A DNA stretch of 64,000 nucleotides from the NCBI GenBank assembly GCA_035623255.1, contig DASPTU010000106.1:3077-67076 (forward strand), written 5' to 3'. How positions within the stretch are numbered: the first letter of the stretch is position 1; each line of letters begins with the position of its first letter. The stretch is from JAFAGX01 sp035623255 (GTDB lineage: Bacteria > Acidobacteriota > Terriglobia > Terriglobales > Acidobacteriaceae). The notes beneath the pieces are model-generated. The model made no database searches, was not told the DNA's origin, and saw nothing but the letters and a program-made list of their open reading frames with translations. A program made the position numbers and the translations under genes. This document shows positions 15,934-23,575 of the stretch, in pieces.

Positions 15934-16607
15934 ACCAACCCGTGGTGGTTCGCAACGTGGAGCAACCCCCTGCAGACGTCATCGCGGCACTGGAGGGCTA
16001 TGGCGTGACGACCGTCCATGAAGCGCAGGGACGTTGTGGCCTACTCGCCTCGTACATGCGCCCGATTTTTCCCGGCGTCACCATGGCCGGCGCTGCCGTG
16101 ACTGTTTCGCTTCCTCCCGGCGACAACTTGATGATCCATGTTGCCGTGGAAGTCTGCCGTCCAGGAAATATCCTTGTTGTGGCTCCGACTTCTCCATGTA
16201 CTGACGGCTATTTCGGCGAGTTGCTTGCGACCTCGTTGCGTGCACACGGCGTGCGTGGACTCGTGATTGATGCGGGGTGTCGCGACATTCGCCCTTTGAC
16301 TCAAATGAAATTCCCCGTCTGGAGCCGAGCGATTAGTTCGCAGGGAACGGTTAAAAGCACACTGGGATCGGTGAACGTTCCAATTGTATGTGCAAGGGCT
16401 CTGGTTGAACCTGGTGATGTGATCGTCGCTGATGACGACGGAGTTGTCGTAGTCGGTCGGGCTCTCGCGAGCCAAGTAATGGTCGCGGCGGAACAACGAG
16501 CCAGCAAGGAGAATGCCACCCGGGAGCGGCTGGCGCGCGGTGAACTCGGACTTGACATCTACGGCTTACGAAAGAAGATCACGGATCTGGGACTCAAATA
16601 CTCGTGA
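15930..16607 (+). CDS. galC: 4-carboxy-4-hydroxy-2-oxoadipate (CHA/HMG) aldolase
   Basis: The 225-aa protein is of the RraA-like class II HMG/CHA aldolase family. The active-site motif DAGCRDIR places Arg118 and Asp119 at the metal and pyruvate site, with GDNLMIH and APTSPCTDGYFGELLA before it and ADDDGVVVV after. It cleaves CHA to pyruvate and oxaloacetate, the last step of the gallate and protocatechuate 4,5-cleavage routes. It is translationally coupled to the GalB-like hydratase. The RraA RNase inhibitor, the other family branch, is shorter (about 160 aa) and is excluded by length and context. Confidence 0.9.
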   Translation: MNQPVVVRNVEQPPADVIAALEGYGVTTVHEAQGRCGLLASYMRPIFPGVTMAGAAVTVSLPPGDNLMIHVAVEVCRPGNILVVAPTSPCTDGYFGELLATSLRAHGVRGLVIDAGCRDIRPLTQMKFPVWSRAISSQGTVKSTLGSVNVPIVCARALVEPGDVIVADDDGVVVVGRALASQVMVAAEQRASKENATRERLARGELGLDIYGLRKKITDLGLKYS

Positions 16608-16693
16608 ACCGCGAGCGTGGTTCGACCGGTGTGCGCAGCTCTCCATGCGCCGCGCGCTCGGCTGTGTCATCGGCCCTTTAGGGAGAAGATCGA

Positions 16694-17839
16694 ATGTCAC
16701 CTGGGTCACAAACTGCCATCCCTTGCACGCTGATGCGGGGCGGCACATCAAAGGGTCCCTTCTTCCTCGCTGGCGACCTCCCAAGCAATGTCCAGGTGCG
16801 GGACAGGGTTTTACTTGCTGCTATGGGGTCGCCTGATGTCCGACAGATCGATGGGATCGGCGGCGCACACCCCCTGACGAGTAAGGTGGCAATCATATCT
16901 CGTTCTTCGCGTCCCGGAATTGATGTCGACTATCTCTTTGCTCAGGTTTCTGTGGACCGACCGCTAGTCGACATTACTCCCACGTGTGGAAATATGCTGG
17001 CGGGCGTTGGTCCTTTCGCCATCGAACGCGGACTGGTTGCGCCGCAGGACCCAATCACGGCGGTCGCGATTCACCTGGTCAACACCGGAACAGTGGCGGT
17101 CGCCCACGTGCCCACCCCAGGGGGCAAAGTAACATATGCCGGAGAGACATCGATTGCCGGCGTCCCAGGCACAGCCGCCGCCATCCGCATTGACTTCCGC
17201 GACACGGCGGGCTCAGTTTGCAGGGCCCTGTTGCCAACCGGCAACCCGCTCGATCAGTTCGACGGGATAGACGCAACGCTGATTGATAATGGCATGCCCA
17301 TGGCTGTGCTGCGGGCGTCGGATTTTGGGAGATCCGGGTACGAATCCCCGGCCGAACTTGACTCCGATCAGCAACTCAAAGCGCGTCTGGAAGCGATTCG
17401 TATCATGGCAGGCGAGCGCATGGGCTTGGGCGACGTGCGCACGAAGGTCGTTCCGAAGATGACCTTGATCGCCCCGCCACAATCCGCGGGGCACGTAATG
17501 ACGCGCACTTTCATCCCGCACAAATGTCATTCGGCTATTGGAGTCCTGATGGCAGTGACGGTGGGCACGGCGTGTATCCTGCCTGGTTCAATCGCCCAGG
17601 GCATCGTGCGTCCACGCGAAGGTCCACTGAAACGGCTTTCGATTGAGCATCCCAGTGGCGAATTCTCAGTTGAATTTGAGGTGGAGCAGATGGGCGGTCA
17701 GATCAAAGTACTCCGCTCCAGCCTGATCAGGACAGCTCGGGCACTTTTCCGCGGCGAACTGCTTGTGCCGGCAAGCGTTTGGAACGGAGAAGAACCTCTC
17801 TCCTCCGCCGAGGGCTCGCGGACTTTGCAACATGCGTAG
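16694..17839 (+). CDS. galD: 4-oxalomesaconate tautomerase (GalD-like, PrpF family)
   Basis: The 381-aa protein is of the PrpF/diaminopimelate-epimerase fold. It starts with PCTLMRGGTSKGPFF, the GalD/PrpF hallmark, then DGIGGAHPLTSKVA and the cysteine-containing loop TPTCGNMLAGVGPFA. GalD interconverts 4-oxalomesaconate keto and enol forms, giving GalB its substrate. Start ATG 16694 follows GGGAG. The downstream dehydrogenase overlaps its 3' end by 8 bp. PrpF aconitate isomerase is the alternative, but the gal-type neighbours decide for GalD. Confidence 0.88.
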   Translation: MSPGSQTAIPCTLMRGGTSKGPFFLAGDLPSNVQVRDRVLLAAMGSPDVRQIDGIGGAHPLTSKVAIISRSSRPGIDVDYLFAQVSVDRPLVDITPTCGNMLAGVGPFAIERGLVAPQDPITAVAIHLVNTGTVAVAHVPTPGGKVTYAGETSIAGVPGTAAAIRIDFRDTAGSVCRALLPTGNPLDQFDGIDATLIDNGMPMAVLRASDFGRSGYESPAELDSDQQLKARLEAIRIMAGERMGLGDVRTKVVPKMTLIAPPQSAGHVMTRTFIPHKCHSAIGVLMAVTVGTACILPGSIAQGIVRPREGPLKRLSIEHPSGEFSVEFEVEQMGGQIKVLRSSLIRTARALFRGELLVPASVWNGEEPLSSAEGSRTLQHA

Positions 17840-18755
17840 CCGGAGACGCATTCAACGAGTAGCTATCATCGGCTTTGGCGAGGCAGGCGGCATTTTCGCT
17901 GACGATTTCGCCGAGCAGGGGATGGTTGTCTCCGTTTTTGACATCCTGTTTGATTCGAAGCGGCACCGACAACGAATGCTAAGGAAGGCGCAAGCGTGCG
18001 GTGTCACGGCCGCAGATAACCTGAGACGCTGCGCGTACAAGGCCGAACTTGTGATTTCAGCGGTTACCGCTTCATCCGCGTTGGATGTGGCGAAAGAGGC
18101 GGGGCCAATTCTGGATCAGGGTCAGCTGTTTCTTGACATCAACTCGGTGTCCCCCGATAGCAAACGCAAGGCGGCCGCGTACGTTGAACGCAGAAAAGCG
18201 CGATTCGTCGAGGCCGCTGTGATGTCTGCGGTTCCGAAGCAACGATTACAAGTTCCAATGCTGCTTGGCGGGCCGCATGCATTTGAGGCCAGCGAACGTC
18301 TACGAGCGATTGGGATGAACACCACTCCGTTAAGTAACCAACTTGGTGTGGCTTCTGCAGTCAAAATGTGCCGGAGCGTAATCATCAAAGGCTTGGAAGC
18401 CCTGGTCATCGAATCTCTATTCGCAGCGCGGATGTATGGGGCTGAAGACAAGGTGCTGGAGTCTTTGGCTGCAAGTTATCCAGCCATGGGCTGGGAAGAT
18501 CATTTGCCGGACTACCTGATTAGCCGCGTCGCCGAACACGGCCATCGGCGAGCCGTCGAAATGCTTGAGGTTGCGCAGACACTACAGAACCTTGGCATTG
18601 AACCCATCATGGCGCTTGCGACGGCTCAACGCCAGCAGCAACTTGTCGGCAAGATGGTAAAGCGGAGATTTGTGTTCGATTCCGAGCGGTTCTCCTGGCG
18701 TTCTCTCGCTGATGTGGTGGCCCATCCGCGACGCCGGGCCGCGTCAAGCAACTGA
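17832..18755 (+). CDS. NAD(P)-binding dehydrogenase of the 6PGDH-like/DUF1932 type
   Basis: The 307-aa protein (ATG 17832) has an N-terminal Rossmann motif IIGFGEAGG, a DINSVSPDSKR segment typical of beta-hydroxyacid dehydrogenases and a C-terminal helical DUF1932-like domain with VKMCRSVIIKGLEAL (candidate catalytic Lys). It overlaps galD by 8 bp and closes the ring-cleavage operon. If the dioxygenase forms a semialdehyde from protocatechuate, a dehydrogenase like LigC is needed to reach the OMA branch; this protein is of another family but stands where that enzyme should be (inference). It may equally reduce or oxidise another intermediate. The family is clear and the substrate unknown. Confidence 0.75.
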   Translation: MRSRRRIQRVAIIGFGEAGGIFADDFAEQGMVVSVFDILFDSKRHRQRMLRKAQACGVTAADNLRRCAYKAELVISAVTASSALDVAKEAGPILDQGQLFLDINSVSPDSKRKAAAYVERRKARFVEAAVMSAVPKQRLQVPMLLGGPHAFEASERLRAIGMNTTPLSNQLGVASAVKMCRSVIIKGLEALVIESLFAARMYGAEDKVLESLAASYPAMGWEDHLPDYLISRVAEHGHRRAVEMLEVAQTLQNLGIEPIMALATAQRQQQLVGKMVKRRFVFDSERFSWRSLADVVAHPRRRAASSN

Positions 18756-18803
18756 ATCGTACAACTGCGAGCGGTAACTCACCACGATAATGAATCCCTG
18801 TAG

Positions 18804-19523
18804 TTAGCGGTCCAGGGCTGATATTTCTGCGCTTTCCCCCACCCCCCTCAAACCCACGCGCGACAGGTTGATGCTTACTCTTGCCCCATGCGCGTGTTCA
18901 ATCATGAGTGCTGCCACTCGTGAGCTTTCGCCGTTTTCCAGCGCCTGAACAATCGCGTGATGCTGGCGGTGCGAATAGAGCAGATGATCGTACATGCGGG
19001 GAAGATCGATTTTGTCGAAAGCGATCGCGTGCGCCGCGGCAAACGGGATTCGCCCATTGCGCTCGATCGCCTCCGCGACTACTTTGCTCCCAGAACCCTC
19101 CACGATCAGCGAATGAAATTGCCGGTTCATTTCGCCGTAGCGAGCTTCGTCCGCCAAGAGTAGGTGCCCCTTGGCAAAGATCTCATCACCGTCCCGGAGG
19201 CACTCATGCAGAGAGCGAATAAGGCGGCGGGACGGCCCTTGTTCCGCCAGCATCCGAGCAGCGAGGCCCTCGAGCGCCCCGCGGACCTCAATGGCATCCA
19301 TGATTTCTTGCGGCGTGAATGCCCTTACGACGAAGCCGCGAGTATCCAGCTGAGTCAGTACGCCTTCCTGCGCGAGGATCGGTAGAGCTTCACGCACCGG
19401 GGTTCGCGAAACTCCAAGCTTGGTGGCAAGTTCGACCTCTCTCACTCGTTCGCCCGGAGGCAGTTCCCCGTGCAGGATCATTTCACGTATTCTTACGATC
19501 ACTCGTGAATTCTTGCCAGCCAT
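18804..19523 (-). CDS. GntR-family regulator (FCD subfamily)
   Basis: The 239-aa protein has an N-terminal GntR winged helix (GELPPGERVREVELATKLGV, then SRTPVREALPILAQEGVL) and a C-terminal all-helical FCD sensor domain, as in FadR and VanR. FCD regulators often bind palindromes with a GTATAC or similar core. Its own promoter has TTTGTATGCAAAC across the start codon and two more GTATAC sites. It is thus a candidate for the TTCAGTATACTGAA operators in the aromatic promoters (inference). It is convergent with the ring-cleavage operon and divergent from purU. Confidence 0.85.
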   Translation of the reverse strand: MAGKNSRVIVRIREMILHGELPPGERVREVELATKLGVSRTPVREALPILAQEGVLTQLDTRGFVVRAFTPQEIMDAIEVRGALEGLAARMLAEQGPSRRLIRSLHECLRDGDEIFAKGHLLLADEARYGEMNRQFHSLIVEGSGSKVVAEAIERNGRIPFAAAHAIAFDKIDLPRMYDHLLYSHRQHHAIVQALENGESSRVAALMIEHAHGARVSINLSRVGLRGVGESAEISALDR

Positions 19524-19772
19524 TTGTATGCAAACTCGACAAATTATTGTCCGAGTCCGAAATCCGTATACATTTTACTCGAAGTCAAGGCGGATCAAAT
19601 GTTGTTTTCCATCTGCTAAATAGAACTCAGTCGCGTCTGCTTCCCCCGTTCGAGTCGGCTGCAAGCCGCACCAATTGCCGACGTTCCCGGAGTGCTAGAC
19701 CAGTAGAGAAATACTCGAAAAGCACAAAAACTCACGTGCAACGCTTGCGTTTCGCATATGTGTATACAATAT
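19523..19772. promoter_or_regulatory. gntR-purU divergent promoter region with three GTATAC-like sites
   Basis: The 309-bp gap 19524-19832 encodes nothing convincing. It holds TTTGTATGCAAAC (19523-19535, over the gntR start), CCGTATACATTT (19564-19575) and TGTGTATACAATAT (19759-19772). The third is followed by ATTATGCAAACAATAC, and sites one and three share a TTGTAT(A/G)CAA-like form. These fit FCD-GntR autoregulation and control of purU. Confidence 0.5.
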
Positions 19773-19832
19773 TATGCAAACAATACTTTTGAGAGTCCGT
19801 AAGGGGAACTCTCGAATCAATCGCCTTTCAGG

Positions 19833-20696
19833 GTGACGCGCTTGAGAAACTCCGCCATTCTGTTGGTTCAGTGTCCGGACCGTAAAGGATTGAATGCCAC
19901 GATCGCCGACTTTATATGCCGACACGAAGGCAACATCCTGAATTTTGAACAACACCAGACGGTCGAAGAACAGCTCTATTTGGCTCGAATCGAGTGGGAT
20001 CTAAACGGGTTTCAGCTTGACTTGAACGATTTTCCTGAGAAGTTCACGCCCATCGCGGAACGGTTTTCGATGAGGTGGCGGATCGCGCTGTCAAGCTACA
20101 GGCCGCGGGTAGCTATTTTTGTTTCGAAACATGACCACTGTCTGGTGGACCTGCTGTATCGGCAGCGCACAGGAGAGCTGGCCTGTGACATCGCGGCGAT
20201 TGTGAGCAACCATCCTGATGCCCAACGCGACGCGGAGTTTTACGGCATTCCTTACTGCGTCATTCCTGTCACAAAAGAGAACAAGGCCGACGCCGAGCAG
20301 CAACAGCTGGAGCTTTTGCGGAAAAATGGAATCGATCTCATCGTACTTGCGCGTTATATGCAAGTCTTGTCTTCTGATTTCATCAGGCAGTATCCACAAC
20401 GCATCATCAACATTCATCATTCGTTTCTGCCGGCGTTTGTCGGGGCCAAGCCACACCTGCAAGCGTATCGGCGGGGAGTGAAGTTGATCGGAGCGACCGC
20501 GCACTATGTCACAGAGGCTCTCGACGACGGCCCCATCATTGAGCAAGGTGTCCAACGAATCTCTCATCGAGATACGCTCGAAGACTTGGTGGAGAAGGGG
20601 CGCGACCTTGAGAAGGTAGTGCTTTCGCGGGCGGTGCGATGGCACATCGAGAACCGCATTTTGCTGTATGACAACAAAACCGTGATCTTCGACTGA
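19833..20696 (+). CDS. purU: Formyltetrahydrofolate deformylase (PurU)
   Basis: The 287-aa protein has an N-terminal ACT domain (CPDRKGLNATIADFICRHEG, about 11-30) and a C-terminal formyltransferase-fold domain. Catalytic motifs are INIHHSFLPAF and HYVTEALDDGPII. It hydrolyses 10-formyl-THF to formate and THF. Beside a THF-dependent O-demethylase and MetF this gives an exit for methyl groups as formate and restores free THF. Start GTG 19833 is the first in frame; TTG 19842 is possible. It is divergent from the gntR gene. The reaction is well supported; the catabolic role is inferred from context. Confidence 0.9.
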   Translation: MTRLRNSAILLVQCPDRKGLNATIADFICRHEGNILNFEQHQTVEEQLYLARIEWDLNGFQLDLNDFPEKFTPIAERFSMRWRIALSSYRPRVAIFVSKHDHCLVDLLYRQRTGELACDIAAIVSNHPDAQRDAEFYGIPYCVIPVTKENKADAEQQQLELLRKNGIDLIVLARYMQVLSSDFIRQYPQRIINIHHSFLPAFVGAKPHLQAYRRGVKLIGATAHYVTEALDDGPIIEQGVQRISHRDTLEDLVEKGRDLEKVVLSRAVRWHIENRILLYDNKTVIFD

Positions 20697-20762
20697 GAGA
20701 CGATCACCGGGGCCGACGGAAGGTCGAGATCAAAACCAAGTGCGTTCGGTGGGAGGTCACCT

Positions 20763-21488
20763 ATGTCGACTTACGTTTTGGTGCATGGCGCGTGGCGAGG
20801 CGGTTGGATCTGGAAGCGGGTGCGGAGTCAGCTTCAGGCGCATGGACACGAAGTCTTCACCCCCACTTTGACTGGTGTCGGCGAGCGCAGCCATCTGCTG
20901 TCTCGGGAAATTAACCTTGAGACGCACATCGTCGACGTGATCAACCTGGTCCGATGGGAAGAGCTCTCTGACATTGTGTTGTGCGGCCACTCGTATGGTG
21001 GTTGCGTAGTGACCGGTGTTGCCGACCGCATTCCCGAAAAGATAGGCGCGCTGGTTTATGTTGATGCATTTGTTCCGGACAGCGGCCAGAGCCTGCACGA
21101 TACCCTTCCAATGGAAGATCGGAATCAGCAACTTGAAGCAGCGAGAACAGTTGGGAACGGCTGGAAGACTCCACCGATTCCCGCCGAAGTATTCAACGTC
21201 AACGTTCGGGATCGCGATTGGGTCGAGAAGCAATCCACGCTGCATCCCCTGGCGTGTTTTCGGGAGACCCTGAATCTCACGGGAGCAATCGACCGGATCG
21301 GAAGTATTACTTATATCCTGGCGAATGGATGGAGTCCGTCACCCTTTCCGCAGTTTTACGACAAGGCGAAAGCCAGGAGATGGAAGACGCTCATTCTGGC
21401 TTCCGGTCACGATGTGATGCTGGATCAGCCGAAAGAACTCACTCGGGAACTGCTGGCGATTTCCGCGCGGGCCAGCGGGACGCGGTAG
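20763..21488 (+). CDS. Alpha/beta hydrolase (EstA/hydroxynitrile lyase-like)
   Basis: The 241-aa alpha/beta hydrolase opens with YVLVHGAWRGGWIW (oxyanion-hole region). The nucleophile elbow CGHSYGG carries Ser77 and the catalytic His is in ASGHDVMLDQP. This is the plant MES/hydroxynitrile-lyase-like group, common as small ester hydrolases. Start ATG 20763 follows GGGAGG. It lies 66 bp after purU in the same direction. A role in de-esterifying an aromatic ester fits the island, but no substrate can be read from sequence. Confidence 0.8.
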   Translation: MSTYVLVHGAWRGGWIWKRVRSQLQAHGHEVFTPTLTGVGERSHLLSREINLETHIVDVINLVRWEELSDIVLCGHSYGGCVVTGVADRIPEKIGALVYVDAFVPDSGQSLHDTLPMEDRNQQLEAARTVGNGWKTPPIPAEVFNVNVRDRDWVEKQSTLHPLACFRETLNLTGAIDRIGSITYILANGWSPSPFPQFYDKAKARRWKTLILASGHDVMLDQPKELTRELLAISARASGTR

Positions 21489-21539
21489 CCAACACCACAT
21501 CCGATTTCCGGGGTTAGGAATTTCCATAATTAGTCCCGC

Positions 21540-22388
21540 TCACGCCGTCAACCCAAACAAGTGCATCGCATTTTCCTTCAAGATCAGCGGGCGCACTTCA
21601 TCGCGAATGGCGATCTTCTGGAAATCAGCCAGCCACCGGTCTGGCGAAATCAATGGATAGTCGGAGCCGAACAGCACCTTGTGCTTGAGCAGAGTGTTCG
21701 CGTACTGCACCAGTGTTGGCGGAAAATACTTTGGCGACCAGCCCGACAGATCGATATACACCTGCGGCTTGTGCAGACAGATGGAGATGGCTTCATCCTG
21801 CCAGGGAAACGAGGGGTGCGCCATGATGATTGGCATGTCGGGGAAGTCGACAGCCACGTCATCAATATCCATGGGATTGCCGTATTTCAATCGCACGCCG
21901 CCACCCCCAGGCAAGCCTGCGCCGATGCCGCTGTGGCCAGTATGAAAGATGACCGGTAATTTGGCCTGGTTGACGACTTCGTAAAAGGGGTATGCCAGTT
22001 TGTCGTTGGCATGGAATTGTTGCACTGGGGGATGGAGTTTGAAACCGCGAATACTGCCCGCAGCAATTAACCGTTTCGCTTCTTCCACTGCCGCTCTGCC
22101 GCGGGTTGGGTCTACGCTGGCGAAGGCGAACATGATATCGGCGTTTTCGGCGGCGAAGGCTGCGACTTCGTCGTTCGGAATTTGCGTGCGTCCAGTGAGT
22201 CGTTCGTCCACACTGAAAATCACACACCCAATCTTGCGCGAGCGGTAGTATTCAGCCAGTGCGTAGCGATCACGATCCACGCCGGAATTGCCAAAGTATT
22301 TCTTGACGGCTTCATTAGCCGCATTGTCGCGTTCTTCATTTTCCACGTGAACGTGCACGTCAATGGCAATCAAGTCGCGAGCGTTCAT
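21540..22388 (-). CDS. Amidohydrolase, candidate 4-hydroxyphenyl-beta-ketoacyl-CoA hydrolase (CouO-like)
   Basis: The 282-aa amidohydrolase-2 (ACMSD-type) protein has metal ligands His12 and His14 (DVHVH), later histidines in IFHTGHSG and MAHPSFPWQDEA and Asp in LFGSDYPL. The stretch PWQDEAISICLHKPQ then YIDLSGWSPKYFPP matches what I recall of proteins annotated 4-hydroxyphenyl-beta-ketoacyl-CoA hydrolase, the retro-Claisen step of p-coumarate/ferulate beta-oxidation. Start ATG 22388 overlaps the stop of pcaDC by 4 bp; a longer frame to 22571 would run into that gene. It could release vanillate or 4-hydroxybenzoate from the aroylacetyl-CoA made by the hydratase/dehydrogenase, or from aroylacetate made by the kinase/carboxylase (inference). 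LigI or LigJ roles are less likely. Confidence 0.8.
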   Translation of the reverse strand: MNARDLIAIDVHVHVENEERDNAANEAVKKYFGNSGVDRDRYALAEYYRSRKIGCVIFSVDERLTGRTQIPNDEVAAFAAENADIMFAFASVDPTRGRAAVEEAKRLIAAGSIRGFKLHPPVQQFHANDKLAYPFYEVVNQAKLPVIFHTGHSGIGAGLPGGGGVRLKYGNPMDIDDVAVDFPDMPIIMAHPSFPWQDEAISICLHKPQVYIDLSGWSPKYFPPTLVQYANTLLKHKVLFGSDYPLISPDRWLADFQKIAIRDEVRPLILKENAMHLFGLTA

Positions 22389-23572
22389 ATCGTTGGCTCT
22401 TTTGACCGATGCAATTCTGCGCCTTCTAACTCTTTCTGCGCGATTTGAAAACCCGTATTGGCTGCCGGCACGCCGGCATAAATAGCAATCTGAAGCAGCA
22501 GCTCTTTTAGATCGCAGGGCTCCAATTCGTGCTGCAATCCCGAGCGCAGGTGCATCGTAAACTCCTCCCATCGCCCCAGGGCTGCCATTGTAGCGAGCAC
22601 AAGCAATCGCCGCGTTCGTTGATCCAATCCCGGACGTGTCCAGATGGTTCCCCAGGCATAACGAGTAATTAGATCCTGAAACTCGCGATTGAAATCGTTA
22701 GTTAAGGCGATAGCTCGATCAACGTGATCATCGCCCAAGGTTGCACGGCGCACGGCAAGTCCTGCCTGGAGGCGCTGAGCATCATTTAACTCGGGCAACA
22801 GAAATTCGAGTAGTCCGGCAAGAAATGACCTGGGCCGCTCCAGGTTTGCAAGGTGGGCCGCCGGCAATTGGAGAGAACGTGCTTTCGGAATTTCCCGCGC
22901 CAAAATTTCGCCGTTACCAGCCCAGGGAGTCGAAATATCGCGGTCCCCTGAAATTACCAGTGTCCGAACAGGGATGTTTCGGAGGGTTTGGCGCGAATCA
23001 AAGTCGCGGAGCGCGGCACAACATCCGATATATCCCCCGGGATCAGTTCCCAACAAGACGGACTTAATCATGCCGGCGTACACGCTGGAATTGACCGCAG
23101 TTTGGGGCGAGAAAAATCGCTGCATGGCCATGTCCACGATTGCGGCCAGTCCACCTTCACGCACCATTTTGATTCGTGTTTCCCAGTTGCTGCGCTCGCC
23201 AAATTTTGGCGCAGTGTTGGCAAGAATCAGGTCGGTGAGGCGATCGGCGGCGTTCACACCCAGCCACTGGCCAATGGCGCCTCCCAACGAGAGGCCACAA
23301 AACGCAAACTTGCGAATACCCAGGGAATCAGCCAGACCGAGCACATCCCGTCCGAGCAGTTCGATCGAATATTCGCCCTTGGTTATTTCTGAAGCGCCAT
23401 GACCGCGCGTGTCGTATCGCAATACCTGAAAATGTGAAATAAGATCCGGAACTTGCGGCGCCCACATGGCATGATCGGTGCCGATCGAATGAGAGAGCAC
23501 CAGCACCGGTTTTTCACGCACTCCCTCGAGTCTGTAGAACAGCCGGGCATTGTTGCAATTGGCGAATGGCAA
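22385..23572 (-). CDS. pcaL: 3-oxoadipate enol-lactonase / 4-carboxymuconolactone decarboxylase fusion
   Basis: The 395-aa two-domain protein has an N-terminal alpha/beta hydrolase (1-260) with nucleophile elbow CGLSLGG, RYDTRGHGAS and LPAAHLANLERP, as in PcaD. The C-terminal CMD domain (270-385, RRATLGDDHVDRA and LAALGRWEEF-like segments, HLRSGL) is PcaC. Such PcaD-PcaC fusions (PcaL) are known in actinobacteria and others. It carries protocatechuate-derived 4-carboxymuconolactone to 3-oxoadipate. The start lies 3 bp after the pcaB stop and its end overlaps the amidohydrolase start. No PcaGH 3,4-dioxygenase is in the window. Confidence 0.9.
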   Translation of the reverse strand: MPFANCNNARLFYRLEGVREKPVLVLSHSIGTDHAMWAPQVPDLISHFQVLRYDTRGHGASEITKGEYSIELLGRDVLGLADSLGIRKFAFCGLSLGGAIGQWLGVNAADRLTDLILANTAPKFGERSNWETRIKMVREGGLAAIVDMAMQRFFSPQTAVNSSVYAGMIKSVLLGTDPGGYIGCCAALRDFDSRQTLRNIPVRTLVISGDRDISTPWAGNGEILAREIPKARSLQLPAAHLANLERPRSFLAGLLEFLLPELNDAQRLQAGLAVRRATLGDDHVDRAIALTNDFNREFQDLITRYAWGTIWTRPGLDQRTRRLLVLATMAALGRWEEFTMHLRSGLQHELEPCDLKELLLQIAIYAGVPAANTGFQIAQKELEGAELHRSKEPTI

Positions 23573-23575
23573 GTT

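Noticed and set aside
22389..22571. 61-residue N-terminal extension of the amidohydrolase
   Set aside because: It lies wholly inside the pcaDC gene in another frame and lacks the domain start; ATG 22388 gives a normal coupled start.
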